The translations under genes and the position numbers were made by a program. The notes below the pieces were generated by a model. It ran no database searches. It was not told where the DNA came from and saw nothing but the letters and a program-made list of their open reading frames with translations. A stretch of 64,000 nucleotides of DNA from Colwellia ponticola. Lineage in GTDB: Bacteria; Pseudomonadota; Gammaproteobacteria; Enterobacterales; Alteromonadaceae. This document shows positions 16,224 to 25,724 of this stretch, piece by piece (positions within the stretch are counted from its first letter, which is position 1; each line of letters starts with the position of its first letter). The DNA is taken from assembly GCF_005885605.1 (NCBI RefSeq), contig NZ_SZVP01000010.1:1-64000 (forward strand). The letters are read 5' to 3'.

Positions 16224-17264
16224 TTAGGCAAAAACAACCGGCTCTTCGCCGTCGGCTTTATCAGCTATTTCGCCAATATGCCAAGCTTTTTCGCCATGCG
16301 CTGTTAATATTTCGATACTTTCTTCAACTTTATCAGCTGGTACAACAATAACCATACCAACACCACAGTTAAAGGTACGGTACATTTCATGTGTGGTAAT
16401 GTTGCCGTTTTCTTGTAACCAGTTGAAAATACTTGGCCATGCCCAGCTATCACCATTAATGACTGCTTGGGCAGTTTCAGGTAATACACGTGGAATATTT
16501 TCCCAGAAACCACCACCAGTGATATGAGAAAGAGCATGAACATCAACGCTTTTAAGCAGTTCAAGTACCGACTTAACGTAGATTTTAGTTGGCTCCATTA
16601 AATGGTCAGCAATTTTCTTACCGTCAAGTAATTCATTGGTATCAGTGCTATTCACTTCTAATACTTTACGAATTAATGAGAAACCATTTGAATGAGGACC
16701 TGACGCGCCTAGGGCAATAAGTTGATCGCCCGCAGCAACATGAGTACCGTCAATTAAACGAGACTTTTCTGCGACACCAACACAAAAACCAGCAATATCG
16801 TAATCGCCTTTATGGTACATACCTGGCATTTCAGCAGTTTCACCACCAACAAGCGCACAACCTGCTTGAATACACCCTTGTGCAATACCTTCAACGACTG
16901 ATGAAGCAACAGCAACATCAAGTTTGGCGGTTGCGTAGTAATCAAGGAAGAATAAAGGCTCAGCGCCTTGAACGATTAAATCGTTAACACACATAGCAAC
17001 TAAATCGATACCAACAGTATCGTGTTTAGCTAAATCAATCGCTAAACGTAACTTAGTACCAACACCATCGGTGCCAGCAACTAATACAGGCTCTTTATAG
17101 CCGGTAGGTAATTGACAAACCGAACCGAAACCACCTAAACCACCCATAACCTCTGGGCGTGTAGTGCGTTTAACCGCACCTTTAATGTTTTCAACAAGGG
17201 CATTACCAGCATCAATATCAACACCAGCATCTTTATAGCTTAACGACTGTTTTTGTTCGCTCAC
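16224..17264 (-). CDS. purM: Phosphoribosylformylglycinamidine cyclo-ligase PurM
   Basis: This 346-residue enzyme (AIR synthetase) closes the imidazole ring in purine synthesis using ATP. The opening [19 protein letters not shown] is the family signature. The core has [45 protein letters not shown] and [14 protein letters not shown], and the second domain [16 protein letters not shown] and [16 protein letters not shown]. It is full length. It is divergent from the DUF2066 gene. I looked for a PurR-type operator in the 192-base gap and did not find a convincing one. Confidence 0.97.
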   Translation of the reverse strand: MSEQKQSLSYKDAGVDIDAGNALVENIKGAVKRTTRPEVMGGLGGFGSVCQLPTGYKEPVLVAGTDGVGTKLRLAIDLAKHDTVGIDLVAMCVNDLIVQGAEPLFFLDYYATAKLDVAVASSVVEGIAQGCIQAGCALVGGETAEMPGMYHKGDYDIAGFCVGVAEKSRLIDGTHVAAGDQLIALGASGPHSNGFSLIRKVLEVNSTDTNELLDGKKIADHLMEPTKIYVKSVLELLKSVDVHALSHITGGGFWENIPRVLPETAQAVINGDSWAWPSIFNWLQENGNITTHEMYRTFNCGVGMVIVVPADKVEESIEILTAHGEKAWHIGEIADKADGEEPVVFA

Positions 17265-17456
17265 GGGGAAACCTCAGAATTTACCGACAGTATTTTATGG
17301 GCATTATTCTAACAGCGCAAAGGTCCATACTCAAGATATGAAACAGTATCTTAGCTTGTTTTATTTTATTACGGTATTTCAACAGGATTTATTGATTTTT
17401 TCAGGTGTTACTTGCTGGTGATGTGGTAATATAAAAGATATAAAATCAGAGAGTTT

Positions 17457-18980
17457 TTGAAAGTTTTAATCGCTATGCTTAGATTTCCCCTTATATATTT
17501 TCCACTTGTCTCAATAATACTGTCATTTTCTTTCTTTATTAGTAAGGTAGCGGCACTTGAAGTAGATGGCTTATACCAAGCTAATGTAGTCGTTGACTCA
17601 CAAGATAAAGAACAGCGTGAACACGCTATAGAAAAAGCACTGGCAGCTGTATTTTTAAAAGTGGGCGGTAAGCACAGTAGCTTAACTCACCAGGTACTAC
17701 AAACAGCACAAAAAAATGCCAGTCGTTACGTTAGCCAGTATCGTTATCAACGTAATGATGGGCAGCTAAGCTTGATAGTCATGTTTAACGAAGACCAAGT
17801 AAATGAGTTGTTTAAAGCAGCTGACCTAGCCTTATGGGGCAGTTTACGCCCGCAGGTTCTTTTATGGTTAATTGATGAGCAAGGTACAACGCGCTCTATA
17901 GTATCCGCGGATGCAGACTCAATAATCCCATTAAATATCCATGATTTTTCTGTGCAGCGTGGTTTGCCTATTACCATGCCATTAATGGATTTAATCGATA
18001 ATGAGCAGGTAGTGCTAACTGATTTTTGGCATTATTCACACGAGCATGTGCAACAAGCCTCATTACGTTACCTTGCCGATATGGTTGTCGTGATGAGAGT
18101 GTCAGATTCTAGCTTAGTGCTTGATAAGCACCTATCAGAAAATTTAACTACAGACATAACCACAGGTATAAATACAGAGAACTTAGCCTCACAAGGTTCA
18201 ATTCCTGATAGCCGAACGGTATCAAACAATAGTTCTTGTGATTTGTTATGCCAACAACAAGCTAATATGCCTAAAGTGCTTGATTGGAGAGTATATATGC
18301 AAGGTGCTTTGTACACTCAGCAATATCAGGGGGTTGATAAAATGAGTTTAATCACTCAAGGCTTAGCTGATATTACCGAGCTGATTTACCAATCTTACGC
18401 GTTATCAACAGCGGCGGAAAATAATTTTATTATTGAAGTACAAAATATTACCTCATTAAAAAGTGATACTGCGGTTGCTAACTTCCTTATCAATTTATCG
18501 GCGGTTAAGACGGTTACGTTAACGCGTGTGCAAGGCGATATTCGTCATTTTAAATTAGAGTTAATTGGTTCAAAGGCTTCACTTATCGCGTCTTTAAAAC
18601 TTAATAACAAGTTAACGCAAAAAATTGAAACGCCAATTGATAGCCAAAGTACTCAACACAATTACCTTGATAATATGGTTATTAATACCGAAGCGACAGG
18701 CGGTTTTAATAACCGCAGTCAAGCAATGAAGGTCATTATTCTTGGTGATGATAATACCGCAGCAAAAAATGCAGCGGCTCCAGTGGCGAATGAGATTATT
18801 GATAGTACTGCACAGGAGCAGCAATCATTGACGGAACTTGACGCCGGTTATGATACGTATACTGACGAAGAACAAGAACAAGAACAAGAACAAGAACAAG
18901 CACAAGAACAAGAACAAGAACAAGTGATACCACAAACGATTATCCCTAATATTCCTGTTTTTTATTGGGAGCAAGGATGA
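17457..18980 (+). CDS. DUF2066 domain protein, exported
   Basis: This 507-residue protein has a signal peptide (to about residue 34, ending KVAALE) and the DUF2066 region (EVDGLYQANVVVDSQDKEQR, ALAAVFLKVGGK). The start shown is TTG at 17457, with GAGAG about five bases upstream; an ATG at 17475 would also leave a signal peptide. The tail (about residues 470-490) is a Glu-Gln repeat built from GAACAA hexamers, likely disordered. DUF2066 proteins are often found before hda in gammaproteobacteria. The function is unknown. The last bases overlap the start of hda (ATGA), showing translational coupling. Confidence 0.8.
   Translation: MKVLIAMLRFPLIYFPLVSIILSFSFFISKVAALEVDGLYQANVVVDSQDKEQREHAIEKALAAVFLKVGGKHSSLTHQVLQTAQKNASRYVSQYRYQRNDGQLSLIVMFNEDQVNELFKAADLALWGSLRPQVLLWLIDEQGTTRSIVSADADSIIPLNIHDFSVQRGLPITMPLMDLIDNEQVVLTDFWHYSHEHVQQASLRYLADMVVVMRVSDSSLVLDKHLSENLTTDITTGINTENLASQGSIPDSRTVSNNSSCDLLCQQQANMPKVLDWRVYMQGALYTQQYQGVDKMSLITQGLADITELIYQSYALSTAAENNFIIEVQNITSLKSDTAVANFLINLSAVKTVTLTRVQGDIRHFKLELIGSKASLIASLKLNNKLTQKIETPIDSQSTQHNYLDNMVINTEATGGFNNRSQAMKVIILGDDNTAAKNAAAPVANEIIDSTAQEQQSLTELDAGYDTYTDEEQEQEQEQEQAQEQEQEQVIPQTIIPNIPVFYWEQG
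18870..18923 (+). repeat. Coding hexanucleotide repeat (GAACAA)n
   Basis: Nine units of six bases, eight GAACAA and one GCACAA, encode alternating Glu-Gln near the end of the DUF2066 protein. Copy changes would keep frame and only lengthen or shorten the tail. Confidence 0.9.
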
Positions 18981-19684
18981 AGCAAGTCGCTCAACTTACT
19001 TTGAAGGTACAATTACCTGATGATGAAACATTCGACAGTTATAAAAGTGAAGCGAACTTAAGTATTGTAAGTCAGCTCAAATTATATATTGAGCAACAAC
19101 AAGAATCCCCTCACGGGTTTTACTTATTTGGTTTAACTAGCGCTGGTAAATCACACTTATTACATGCAAGCAGCAGTTATGCTGCGCAATTAGGAAAATC
19201 TTCTGTGTGCTTATCATGTGCAGAGTTGAAGCAACTTCCAGTAGCCGTTCTCGATGGCTTAGAGAATATCGATTTAATTTGTTTAGATGATATTCATTTA
19301 ATTGCTGGCGACAATCAATGGGAACAAGCCATCTTTGATTTATATAATCGCGTACTTGAACACAATAAATATTTATTAATTTCAGGTAACGAGAGTGTGC
19401 AACAACTTGGTATTAGCTTACCTGATCTTGTTTCAAGGCTTTCATGGGGGTTAACTGAGCAAGTTAAGCCCCTTGATGATGAAGAGAAAATAACGGCATT
19501 ACAGTATCGTGCAACACAACGTGGTTTGATCTTATCAGATGAAGTGGTTAAATTTTTACTTAACCGCTTAAGTCGTGATATGGGGAGTTTAACTAAATCA
19601 TTGGATGTCTTAGATAAAGCATCAATTCAAGAACAAAGAAAAATTACTATTCCTTTTATTAAGGAAGTGCTTAGTCTGCAATAG
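18977..19684 (+). CDS. hda: DnaA inactivator Hda
   Basis: This 235-residue AAA+ protein works with the DNA-loaded sliding clamp to trigger ATP hydrolysis by DnaA and so prevents re-initiation. The ATG at 18977 overlaps the previous stop and has GGGAG ten bases upstream; a TTG at 18965 is less likely. The N-terminal MKQVAQLTLKVQLPDD contains the clamp-binding Q-L-x-L element. Walker A is GLTSAGKSH, Walker B LICLDDIHLI, and the sensor regions end in NRLSRDMGSLTKSLDVLDK. Full length. Confidence 0.94.
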   Translation: MKQVAQLTLKVQLPDDETFDSYKSEANLSIVSQLKLYIEQQQESPHGFYLFGLTSAGKSHLLHASSSYAAQLGKSSVCLSCAELKQLPVAVLDGLENIDLICLDDIHLIAGDNQWEQAIFDLYNRVLEHNKYLLISGNESVQQLGISLPDLVSRLSWGLTEQVKPLDDEEKITALQYRATQRGLILSDEVVKFLLNRLSRDMGSLTKSLDVLDKASIQEQRKITIPFIKEVLSLQ

Positions 19685-19743
19685 TTAATGCTATCTCAGT
19701 TAACTGTATAGCGATAATAATGGATTTTACGGGTGAATATAAT

Positions 19744-19772
19744 AACGCGACTCAACTAAAGTCGCGTTTTTT
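19744..19772 (+). terminator. Intrinsic terminator after hda
   Basis: AACGCGACT (19744-19752) pairs with AGTCGCGTT (19760-19768), loop 7, followed by TTTT. It lies 60 bases after the hda stop, facing the convergent DUF2069 gene. Confidence 0.88.
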
Positions 19773-19813
19773 CTCTCTGTTTCTCACTACTTTATTGATG
19801 AAATAGCAATGCG

Positions 19814-20221
19814 TTATTTTTTTTCTGCCTGGTCTTCTTTCTTTTTTCTAATGCTTAAACCAAGCTCCTGCCCACGAAATTTAGCGTAATAGGTGGCACC
19901 AAAAAACATAGTGCTAGCAAAAAACAATTCTAACAACGCCCATAATCTGTCTGCTGGCAATACCCAAAGGGTTGTTAAGCTATGTAAAAAATAAATTAAG
20001 ACAATAAAGTTAGACCAAGCATAGGTAAAAGGGTTGCCTTGTAGCATTCCCTTTAAAGGGAATAACAAGGGTAAGGTGAACATAATCAATGCCGTAGGAA
20101 TGCTTAAACTTTCACTTGGACTGAGCACGATTAGCCATAACGGCATGAAGATGAGTAAAGCGAAGTACCCCGTTAAGGCGATTCTTTTGTAGGTACTTGT
20201 TGAAAATCTTTGTTTATTCAT
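19814..20221 (-). CDS. DUF2069 inner-membrane protein
   Basis: This 135-residue protein has four hydrophobic segments (about residues 12-33, 42-55, 67-85, 92-110) and a charged Lys-rich tail. The DUF2069 family is a small predicted inner-membrane protein family of unknown role, common next to arsC/bepA in this order. The start follows the arsC-like stop by 43 bases on the same strand, so the two are probably in one operon. Confidence 0.8.
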   Translation of the reverse strand: MNKQRFSTSTYKRIALTGYFALLIFMPLWLIVLSPSESLSIPTALIMFTLPLLFPLKGMLQGNPFTYAWSNFIVLIYFLHSLTTLWVLPADRLWALLELFFASTMFFGATYYAKFRGQELGLSIRKKKEDQAEKK

Positions 20222-20264
20222 TGGTCTGCTTAATAGTATTGGAAGGTAAGTGGCGCTTATTCGA

Positions 20265-20615
20265 TTAAAAAAAGCTTAGAACATTTTCAGGAGGCCTACC
20301 AATAATGGCTTTGCTGCCATTAGAGACAATAGGACGTTCAATTAATTTTGGTGTATTGGCCATAGCATTAAAAAGCGTATCATCAGTAGCACCTTTTAAA
20401 TTTTGTTCAGTAAATTCTGCTTCTTTAACGCGCATCATCTTCAATGCAGAGCAGCTAAGTTGTACTGATAACTGTTTTATTTCATCAACAGAGAGTGGCG
20501 TTTTTAGGTACTCTACAATGGTAACCTCTTGATTATTTTGTTGTGCTTGCTCTTCAAGTAACGCTAACGTTTGACGACTTTTAGAACATCTTGGATTGTG
20601 ATAGATAGTGAACAT
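20265..20615 (-). CDS. arsC: ArsC-family glutaredoxin-dependent reductase (YfgD-like)
   Basis: This 116-residue thioredoxin-fold protein begins MFTIYHNPRCSKSRQTLALL, where the Cys is the catalytic thiol of ArsC arsenate reductases. Further family marks are VEYLKTPLSV, LIERPIVSNGSKAIIGRPPE. Arsenate reductases of this family pair with glutathione/glutaredoxin. The E. coli homologue in this neighbourhood, YfgD, is not known to give arsenic resistance, and no ars genes are near, so a house-keeping redox role is also possible. It lies 84 bases after the bepA start end, in the same direction. Confidence 0.88.
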   Translation of the reverse strand: MFTIYHNPRCSKSRQTLALLEEQAQQNNQEVTIVEYLKTPLSVDEIKQLSVQLSCSALKMMRVKEAEFTEQNLKGATDDTLFNAMANTPKLIERPIVSNGSKAIIGRPPENVLSFF

Positions 20616-20699
20616 TGTTTTTCCTTGGCTAATTTAATCGAATAGTTATTTTTAGTAGCAATATTAGGCCACTATATTGAGCAATGATACCGTATAGTA

Positions 20700-22169
20700 C
20701 TATAACCGCTTTAAACGGTTTTCTTGCTCTTGTAATTGTAAAATACGCGCTTTGACTCTTTTCTGCATTAACGGTTGTTCTTCAAGAAAGTTATAGCTGG
20801 TTTGTAACTCATCTATCGCTTTGGGATATGCGCCTAGTAAAGCCAGTGCTTCAGCTTTGGTCATGTGCATTAATCCTATTTTATCCTGAGAGCGATATAG
20901 CGTTGTTAATATATCATAAGCAATAAAGTTACTGGGGTTGACTAATAAGAAATCTTGTAATATTTGAACAGCAAGATCATAGTCTTTATTGGCAAGTAAT
21001 GCATTAGCATAATTTAAACTCACCACTTGATTATTCGGCATAAACAAGTTGAGTTGTTTAAGCATGTTAATTGCTTTGTTGGTTTGGTTATTAGCGATAT
21101 AGGTATCGGTTAACGCATCAACATAAAATAAATTATTAGCATCACTTTGCGCTAAACTCTCCAGTAGTTTTATTGCTTCATTGACTTGCTTATTTTCAAA
21201 GTAAGCCAAGGCTAAACCATATTTTGCAGCAGCTTCAAGCGCATAACTTTTTTGCTTTAATTGCTGAGTAAAAAAGCTAATGTTTGATCTAGCATCGCCT
21301 TGATAGCGTGCTTTTAAGCGAGCTTTAGTCAGTTCAAAGCTTAAGCTCGGTGGCAAAGGTCTAACCGGATAGTTTAGTGCACGTTGGCGAGCTTCAGCAA
21401 TACGCGATTCTGGTAATGGATGGGTAAGCAACATTGCTGGCGGCTTGCTAGCATAACGATATTTTGCAGACATTTTACTAAAAAAACTGGCGGCGCCTTG
21501 TGGATTAAAATCACTACTGGCTAGTAAGGCAATACCCACGCTATCGGCTTCTTTTTCATTACCACGCGTATAGTTAATACTTGCTTGTTGTGTCGCGGCC
21601 ATACTTGCACTAAGCGCGGCCATACCTACTGTAGGATTAACTAAGGTAAGTAATATACTCGAGAGCATTGCCGCCATGGTTAAACTTTGTGTTTGACTTT
21701 GCGACTCAAGGCGGCGGGCTAAATGGCGCTGGGTAACGTGTGAAATTTCATGAGCAATAACAGAGGCTAATTCACTTTCTGTGTCAGCGGTGGTGATTAA
21801 ACCACTGTGGATACCCACATGACCACCAAAAAAGGCAAAGGCGTTTAACTCATTATTATTGATAATAAAAAATTCAAAAGCATAATTAACGCCTTGAGCA
21901 TTTTTGACTAAGGTATTACCTAAGTGATTGATGTATTCAATCAAAACAGGGTCTTGAATGATGGGTTGTGAGCCACGTAATTGACGCATCATCGCTTGAC
22001 CAATTTGTAACTCTTTATCGGTTGATAATATGCTGTAACCTGAAATTCCGATGTCTGGTAACTTATTTTTATTGGCAGCGTTATCAAGAGCACCTGCATT
22101 AAAACTAGTGATGGTAGCAATACCTAACACTAGTGCTAAGGCAGTGAACATTGGTTTTGGGTTAAACAA
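20700..22169 (-). CDS. bepA: M48 metalloprotease/chaperone BepA
   Basis: This 489-residue periplasmic protein has a signal peptide (to about residue 27, TSFNAGA). The zinc motif HEXXH is in VIAHEISHVTQRHLARR (about residue 140), and the third ligand Glu lies in NEKEADSVGIALLA. C-terminal TPR repeats begin near residue 310 (YALEAAAKYGLALAYFENK). BepA assists or degrades LptD and other barrels at the BAM complex, and bamC lies 4 kb away in the window. Length matches E. coli BepA (487). It heads an arsC-DUF2069 group. Confidence 0.95.
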   Translation of the reverse strand: MFNPKPMFTALALVLGIATITSFNAGALDNAANKNKLPDIGISGYSILSTDKELQIGQAMMRQLRGSQPIIQDPVLIEYINHLGNTLVKNAQGVNYAFEFFIINNNELNAFAFFGGHVGIHSGLITTADTESELASVIAHEISHVTQRHLARRLESQSQTQSLTMAAMLSSILLTLVNPTVGMAALSASMAATQQASINYTRGNEKEADSVGIALLASSDFNPQGAASFFSKMSAKYRYASKPPAMLLTHPLPESRIAEARQRALNYPVRPLPPSLSFELTKARLKARYQGDARSNISFFTQQLKQKSYALEAAAKYGLALAYFENKQVNEAIKLLESLAQSDANNLFYVDALTDTYIANNQTNKAINMLKQLNLFMPNNQVVSLNYANALLANKDYDLAVQILQDFLLVNPSNFIAYDILTTLYRSQDKIGLMHMTKAEALALLGAYPKAIDELQTSYNFLEEQPLMQKRVKARILQLQEQENRLKRL

Positions 22170-22233
22170 TATGACATCCTAGGAACAAAGTTGTAGCTAA
22201 TTTAAGCGTGATAGCAATAAAGATACATGATTG

Positions 22234-22842
22234 TTAGCTGTCCATGTTAAGAATATCACCGTTTTTTCTCGCAATCTCTTGATAAAATTCAGCAAGGTTA
22301 TAACCTCTGACCGTTATAATCTCAAAAGATTCGCTTAATATTCCAATTAATTTTTCAACTTTGTAATGGGCATACTTTAACAGCGCTATATCGGCGTCAT
22401 CACCACTTTGGAAACAGTAAATAGCGAAGGCAATAAAACTATTAATACGAAACAGTATCTGCATTTTTTCAGGTAACCAATTATTAAAAGGACAATTACC
22501 TTGGCTAATCATATGTGGCGTTACTGCTTGACCATCAATCGCTGGGTAACAATGTAAAGCGTAACCTATGTCGTTAAACTCGTGGCGCAATATAATTTGT
22601 GGTTTTTTATTTACTCTAAGACTACCATCAGTATTTTTATCTGCGCCTAATAACGTTAAGTTCCAAGTGTTTGGGTTTAATATTTGTTTATATGCACTAT
22701 CAAAACCGTGCGTCAGTATGCCATCTAAATCACCTAGTGAAGAAGATATCATATGATAAATAGCGGAAACATCGCCCCAATTAATTTTCTTTTTATACGC
22801 ATTAATTTCTTTTAAATTAGCGTTTTGGCTTAATGTCGTCAT
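22234..22842 (-). CDS. Hypothetical protein, 202 residues
   Basis: I do not recognise this protein. It has no signal peptide and no clear membrane segment, and looks like a soluble mixed alpha/beta protein. Noteworthy stretches are PQIILRHEFNDIGYALHCYP, AIDGQAVTPHMISQGNCPFN and NSFIAFAIYCFQSGDDADIA. GAG seven bases before the ATG is a fair ribosome-binding site. It lies 64 bases upstream of bepA in the same direction and may share its transcript. Codon use matches its neighbours, so it looks like a real, resident gene. Confidence 0.7.
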   Translation of the reverse strand: MTTLSQNANLKEINAYKKKINWGDVSAIYHMISSSLGDLDGILTHGFDSAYKQILNPNTWNLTLLGADKNTDGSLRVNKKPQIILRHEFNDIGYALHCYPAIDGQAVTPHMISQGNCPFNNWLPEKMQILFRINSFIAFAIYCFQSGDDADIALLKYAHYKVEKLIGILSESFEIITVRGYNLAEFYQEIARKNGDILNMDS

Positions 22843-23100
22843 TTAATTCTCGCTAAGTATTCAATAAATCAGTTCGATTGGTCTAAGTTGGTTTTAGTCA
22901 TATTTCTATATAACATTTATACGTATAAAAACCGATGTTGCTCAAGTATAGTTCTGTTGTGAAATAGCGGTTCATTACCGCTTAAACCCAATACTTTACA
23001 TGGTAACGGTTATAGAGGTACGTTATGATAACTCGAATATGCACAATTGATTAATTGTCGCAAATTAGAGAGTCAAACTAAAGAGTTGTTTACGTTTTTT

Positions 23101-23358
23101 ATGATTTATAAATATGATGGTAAAGGACAAAAATGTCCTGTGCCTTTAGTTAATTTACGCTTTTTGCTGAAGAAAATGCATCAAGGTGATCAATGTATTA
23201 TTTTAATTGATGATATTGGCTCCATAAACGATATTCCCAAATTATTAGATAAATATAATTACTGTTATCAGGCACAAACCATTGATGATGGTGCTGTGGA
23301 GATACAGATTGAAGCGCCTTCAGCAAAAACTAATGCAAAAGTTAACGCAAAATTTTAA
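23101..23358 (+). CDS. TusA-family sulfur carrier protein
   Basis: This 85-residue protein from the ATG at 23101 has the TusA fold signature MIYKYDGKGQKCPVPLVNLR, with the conserved Cys-Pro-x-Pro whose Cys carries persulfide sulfur. TusA proteins relay sulfur for tRNA thiolation or other redox paths. This one is a paralogue-type protein with a Lys/Ala/Asn tail. The longer reading from 23047 lacks any family similarity in the extra part. It lies 12 bases before the permease gene, so the two are almost certainly co-transcribed. Confidence 0.8.
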   Translation: MIYKYDGKGQKCPVPLVNLRFLLKKMHQGDQCIILIDDIGSINDIPKLLDKYNYCYQAQTIDDGAVEIQIEAPSAKTNAKVNAKF

Positions 23359-23370
23359 GAATAGGTAATT

Positions 23371-24456
23371 ATGTTTAAGTTATTTAAAGATTGGTATACG
23401 CGTAAGTTTTCTGATCCGCACGCAGTTACTCTCGTTGTTATTTTAACCTGTATAGCGTTGTTTATTGCTTTTTTTAGTAGTTTATTAATGCCAGTCTTTG
23501 TCGCCATAGCGCTGGCTTTTTTGTTAGACTTACCTGTTAATAAACTTAGACAACACTCAATATCACGCTTAAGTGCTACAATAGTGGTGGTGGCTACTTT
23601 TCTCGGTTTTTCGTTATTAGCGGTGTTAGGGTTAATGCCCATTATTTGGAAACAAAGTAGTAACTTACTACAAGAAGTTCCTCATATGATCAGTCAAGGA
23701 CAAGACTACTTATTAACGTTGCCAGAAAAGTATCCTGACTTTGTTGATGTTACCCAAATTAAAACCTTTATTGCTATGGTTAATAATAATTTACTTGAGT
23801 GGGGACAAGTCGCCTTAAAAGCATCACTCAATTCTATTTCAGATATTGTCGCGCTGATGGTTTATTTAATTCTGGTGCCGTTAATGGTGTTTTTCTTTTT
23901 AAAAGACAAAACTGAGCTAATGAACAACATTACGCATTTTTTACCAAAAGAGCGCAGAATGGCCATTAAAGTAAGCCAAGAAATGAACCAACAAATTTTG
24001 AATTATATCCGTGGTAAAGTGATTGAAATCATCATTGTTGGTACCTCTACCACCATCGCCTTTATGTTACTTGACTTACAATATTCATTACTACTCGGGG
24101 TATTAGTTGGCTTATCAGTACTTGTGCCTTATGTGGGTGCTACTGTGGTGACTATTCCCGTGTTGTTAGTGGCTCTTTTTCAGTTTGGGTTAAGCAGTGA
24201 ATTTGGCTACGTTATGCTCGCTTATGGCATAATTCAAGCTATTGATGGCAACGTGATTGTGCCATTACTTTTTTCAGAGGCCGTTAATTTACATCCAGTT
24301 ATCATTATTATCGCGGTAATATTTTTTGGTGGTTTATGGGGTTTTTGGGGGGTATTTTTTGCTATTCCGTTAGCCACATTGGTCAAAGCCGTGATCAATG
24401 CTTGGCCTTCAATACCTGAGTTAGATTCAGAAAATAAAAGTGAAGCACAGGTTTAA
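23371..24456 (+). CDS. perM: AI-2E family transporter, PerM-like
   Basis: This 361-residue inner-membrane protein has about eight hydrophobic segments. The AI-2E/PerM family pattern is clear: two helices near 15-50, a large soluble loop, then VPLMVFFFLKDKTELMNNI and LGVLVGLSVLVPYVGATVV, with QAIDGNVIVPLLFSEAVNLH and FFGGLWGFWGVFFAIPLATL at the end. E. coli PerM lies beside bepA, as here. Family members export small signals or drive Na+/H+ exchange, so the substrate is unclear. A strong terminator follows. Confidence 0.9.
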   Translation: MFKLFKDWYTRKFSDPHAVTLVVILTCIALFIAFFSSLLMPVFVAIALAFLLDLPVNKLRQHSISRLSATIVVVATFLGFSLLAVLGLMPIIWKQSSNLLQEVPHMISQGQDYLLTLPEKYPDFVDVTQIKTFIAMVNNNLLEWGQVALKASLNSISDIVALMVYLILVPLMVFFFLKDKTELMNNITHFLPKERRMAIKVSQEMNQQILNYIRGKVIEIIIVGTSTTIAFMLLDLQYSLLLGVLVGLSVLVPYVGATVVTIPVLLVALFQFGLSSEFGYVMLAYGIIQAIDGNVIVPLLFSEAVNLHPVIIIIAVIFFGGLWGFWGVFFAIPLATLVKAVINAWPSIPELDSENKSEAQV

Positions 24457-24461
24457 TCATT

Positions 24462-24498
24462 AAAAAACCTAAGCGATATTATTTCGCTTAGGTTTTTT
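24462..24498. terminator. Bidirectional intrinsic terminator between perM and bcp
   Basis: AAAAAACCTAAGCGA (24462-24476) pairs perfectly with its complement at 24484-24498, loop 7. The A-run and T-run at the two sides serve both convergent genes. Confidence 0.93.
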
Positions 24499-24536
24499 AT
24501 TAGTTCAATTATGGGTTAAGTTATATTACTGAAATA

Positions 24537-25010
24537 CTATTGATCCAACTCATTTAATACAGCTAAAACAACCTCGTGATGATTTTTGGTTTTAAACTTA
24601 TTGAACACATGTTCAATGTTACCCTTTTCATCAATAAGGAAACTTGTGCGAACAACACCCATATTTTCTTTACCCATGAATTTTTTCAATTGCCAAACAT
24701 GGTACTTTTCACAAACACTGTGATCTTCATCAGCAAGTAGTGTGAAGTTAAGCTCTTGCTTATTAATAAAATTAGTTAACTTTTTGGGGGTGTCAGGGCT
24801 TATACCTAATACAACTACATTATGAGCATCTAATTCAGCTTTAGTGTCACGTAGCCCTTGAGCTTGTACTGTACAACCCGGTGTGCTTGCACGAGGGTAA
24901 AAATAAAGTAGTGCTTTTTTCCCTTTTAGCTCAGATAAAGTTACAGGGATACTGTCTTGATCTAAGAGGGTAAAGTCAGGAGCTATTTGACCTACTTCGA
25001 TTGCCATCAT
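24537..25010 (-). CDS. bcp: Thioredoxin-dependent thiol peroxidase Bcp
   Basis: This 157-residue peroxiredoxin (PrxQ/BCP class) reduces hydrogen and organic peroxides. The active site is YPRASTPGCTVQAQGLRD: the peroxidatic Cys is present, but the resolving Cys that stands five residues later in E. coli is Gln here. Another Cys lies in EDHSVCEKYHVW. It may therefore work as a one-Cys enzyme or use a different partner. Two adjacent ATG codons could start it. It is next to gcvR, as in E. coli. Confidence 0.93.
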   Translation of the reverse strand: MMAIEVGQIAPDFTLLDQDSIPVTLSELKGKKALLYFYPRASTPGCTVQAQGLRDTKAELDAHNVVVLGISPDTPKKLTNFINKQELNFTLLADEDHSVCEKYHVWQLKKFMGKENMGVVRTSFLIDEKGNIEHVFNKFKTKNHHEVVLAVLNELDQ

Positions 25011-25196
25011 GTTATTCCTTTTGATTTATTAGGTGTTTAAATAGGTATTGAAAAATTTATGCTTACTTGTTTCTTTTGTGACGTATGCCGTATAGCTTAC
25101 CTCTGAACTATTTTGAATGCTCAACAATGTTAATGTTAGAGATGTTAAATCATTCTGTCTAGGGTAAACAATAAAGCAGGAGATAGCATGTTGCCA

Positions 25197-25724
25197 TTAT
25201 AATAAATTAGTCGTCGCCTTTTTGATACAACCTTGTACGCCAGTTTGCTGACATAATTCCAAGAAATCACGCTCTAGCTGGTCAAAACTAATTTTTTCGG
25301 TTAAAGCAAATAATATATTGGCACTCATATGGTTGTTTTTAGGGTCTATGGCTGACTTTAACGAGGAAATGTCTATTTTACGTGTAGCAAAAAAAGCAGT
25401 CATTGATTTTAAAATGCCGGGTTGGTCTATACCAGAATACTCTGCTTGATAATGCTTTACTAAGTCAAACGTTCTGTGACCAGAGGTTCGCTTCATCATG
25501 GTGATTAAGTCTAAACTATGCGCTAGTTTAGGCAGTCTTGCTTCAATTTTATTTATCGCTCTACTATCACCAGTCAATAACATGATAAAAGAAAATTCAG
25601 AGCCAAACAGCGCCATTCTGCTGTCTAATATATTACATTCGCATTCACTTGCTAATTTAGTTAATTCACTAACACAACCTGTTCGGTCTGATCCCATCGC
25701 TGTTAGCACTAAATATTGTGGCAT
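25197..25724 (-). CDS. gcvR: Glycine cleavage system regulator GcvR (tandem ACT domains)
   Basis: This 175-residue protein has two ACT domains: PQYLVLTAMGSDRTGCVSEL (residues 2-75) and LVKHYQAEYSGIDQPGILKS (about 88-165). In E. coli GcvR binds GcvA and blocks activation of the glycine cleavage operon when glycine is scarce. Position beside bcp and near bamC supports the call. ACT-only proteins of this class are often annotated simply as glycine cleavage repressors, and its target genes are not in this window. Confidence 0.9.
   Translation of the reverse strand: MPQYLVLTAMGSDRTGCVSELTKLASECECNILDSRMALFGSEFSFIMLLTGDSRAINKIEARLPKLAHSLDLITMMKRTSGHRTFDLVKHYQAEYSGIDQPGILKSMTAFFATRKIDISSLKSAIDPKNNHMSANILFALTEKISFDQLERDFLELCQQTGVQGCIKKATTNLL

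Noticed and set aside
17265-17456. Possible PurR operator between purM and the DUF2066 gene
   Set aside because: No sequence close to the PurR palindrome could be found by eye.
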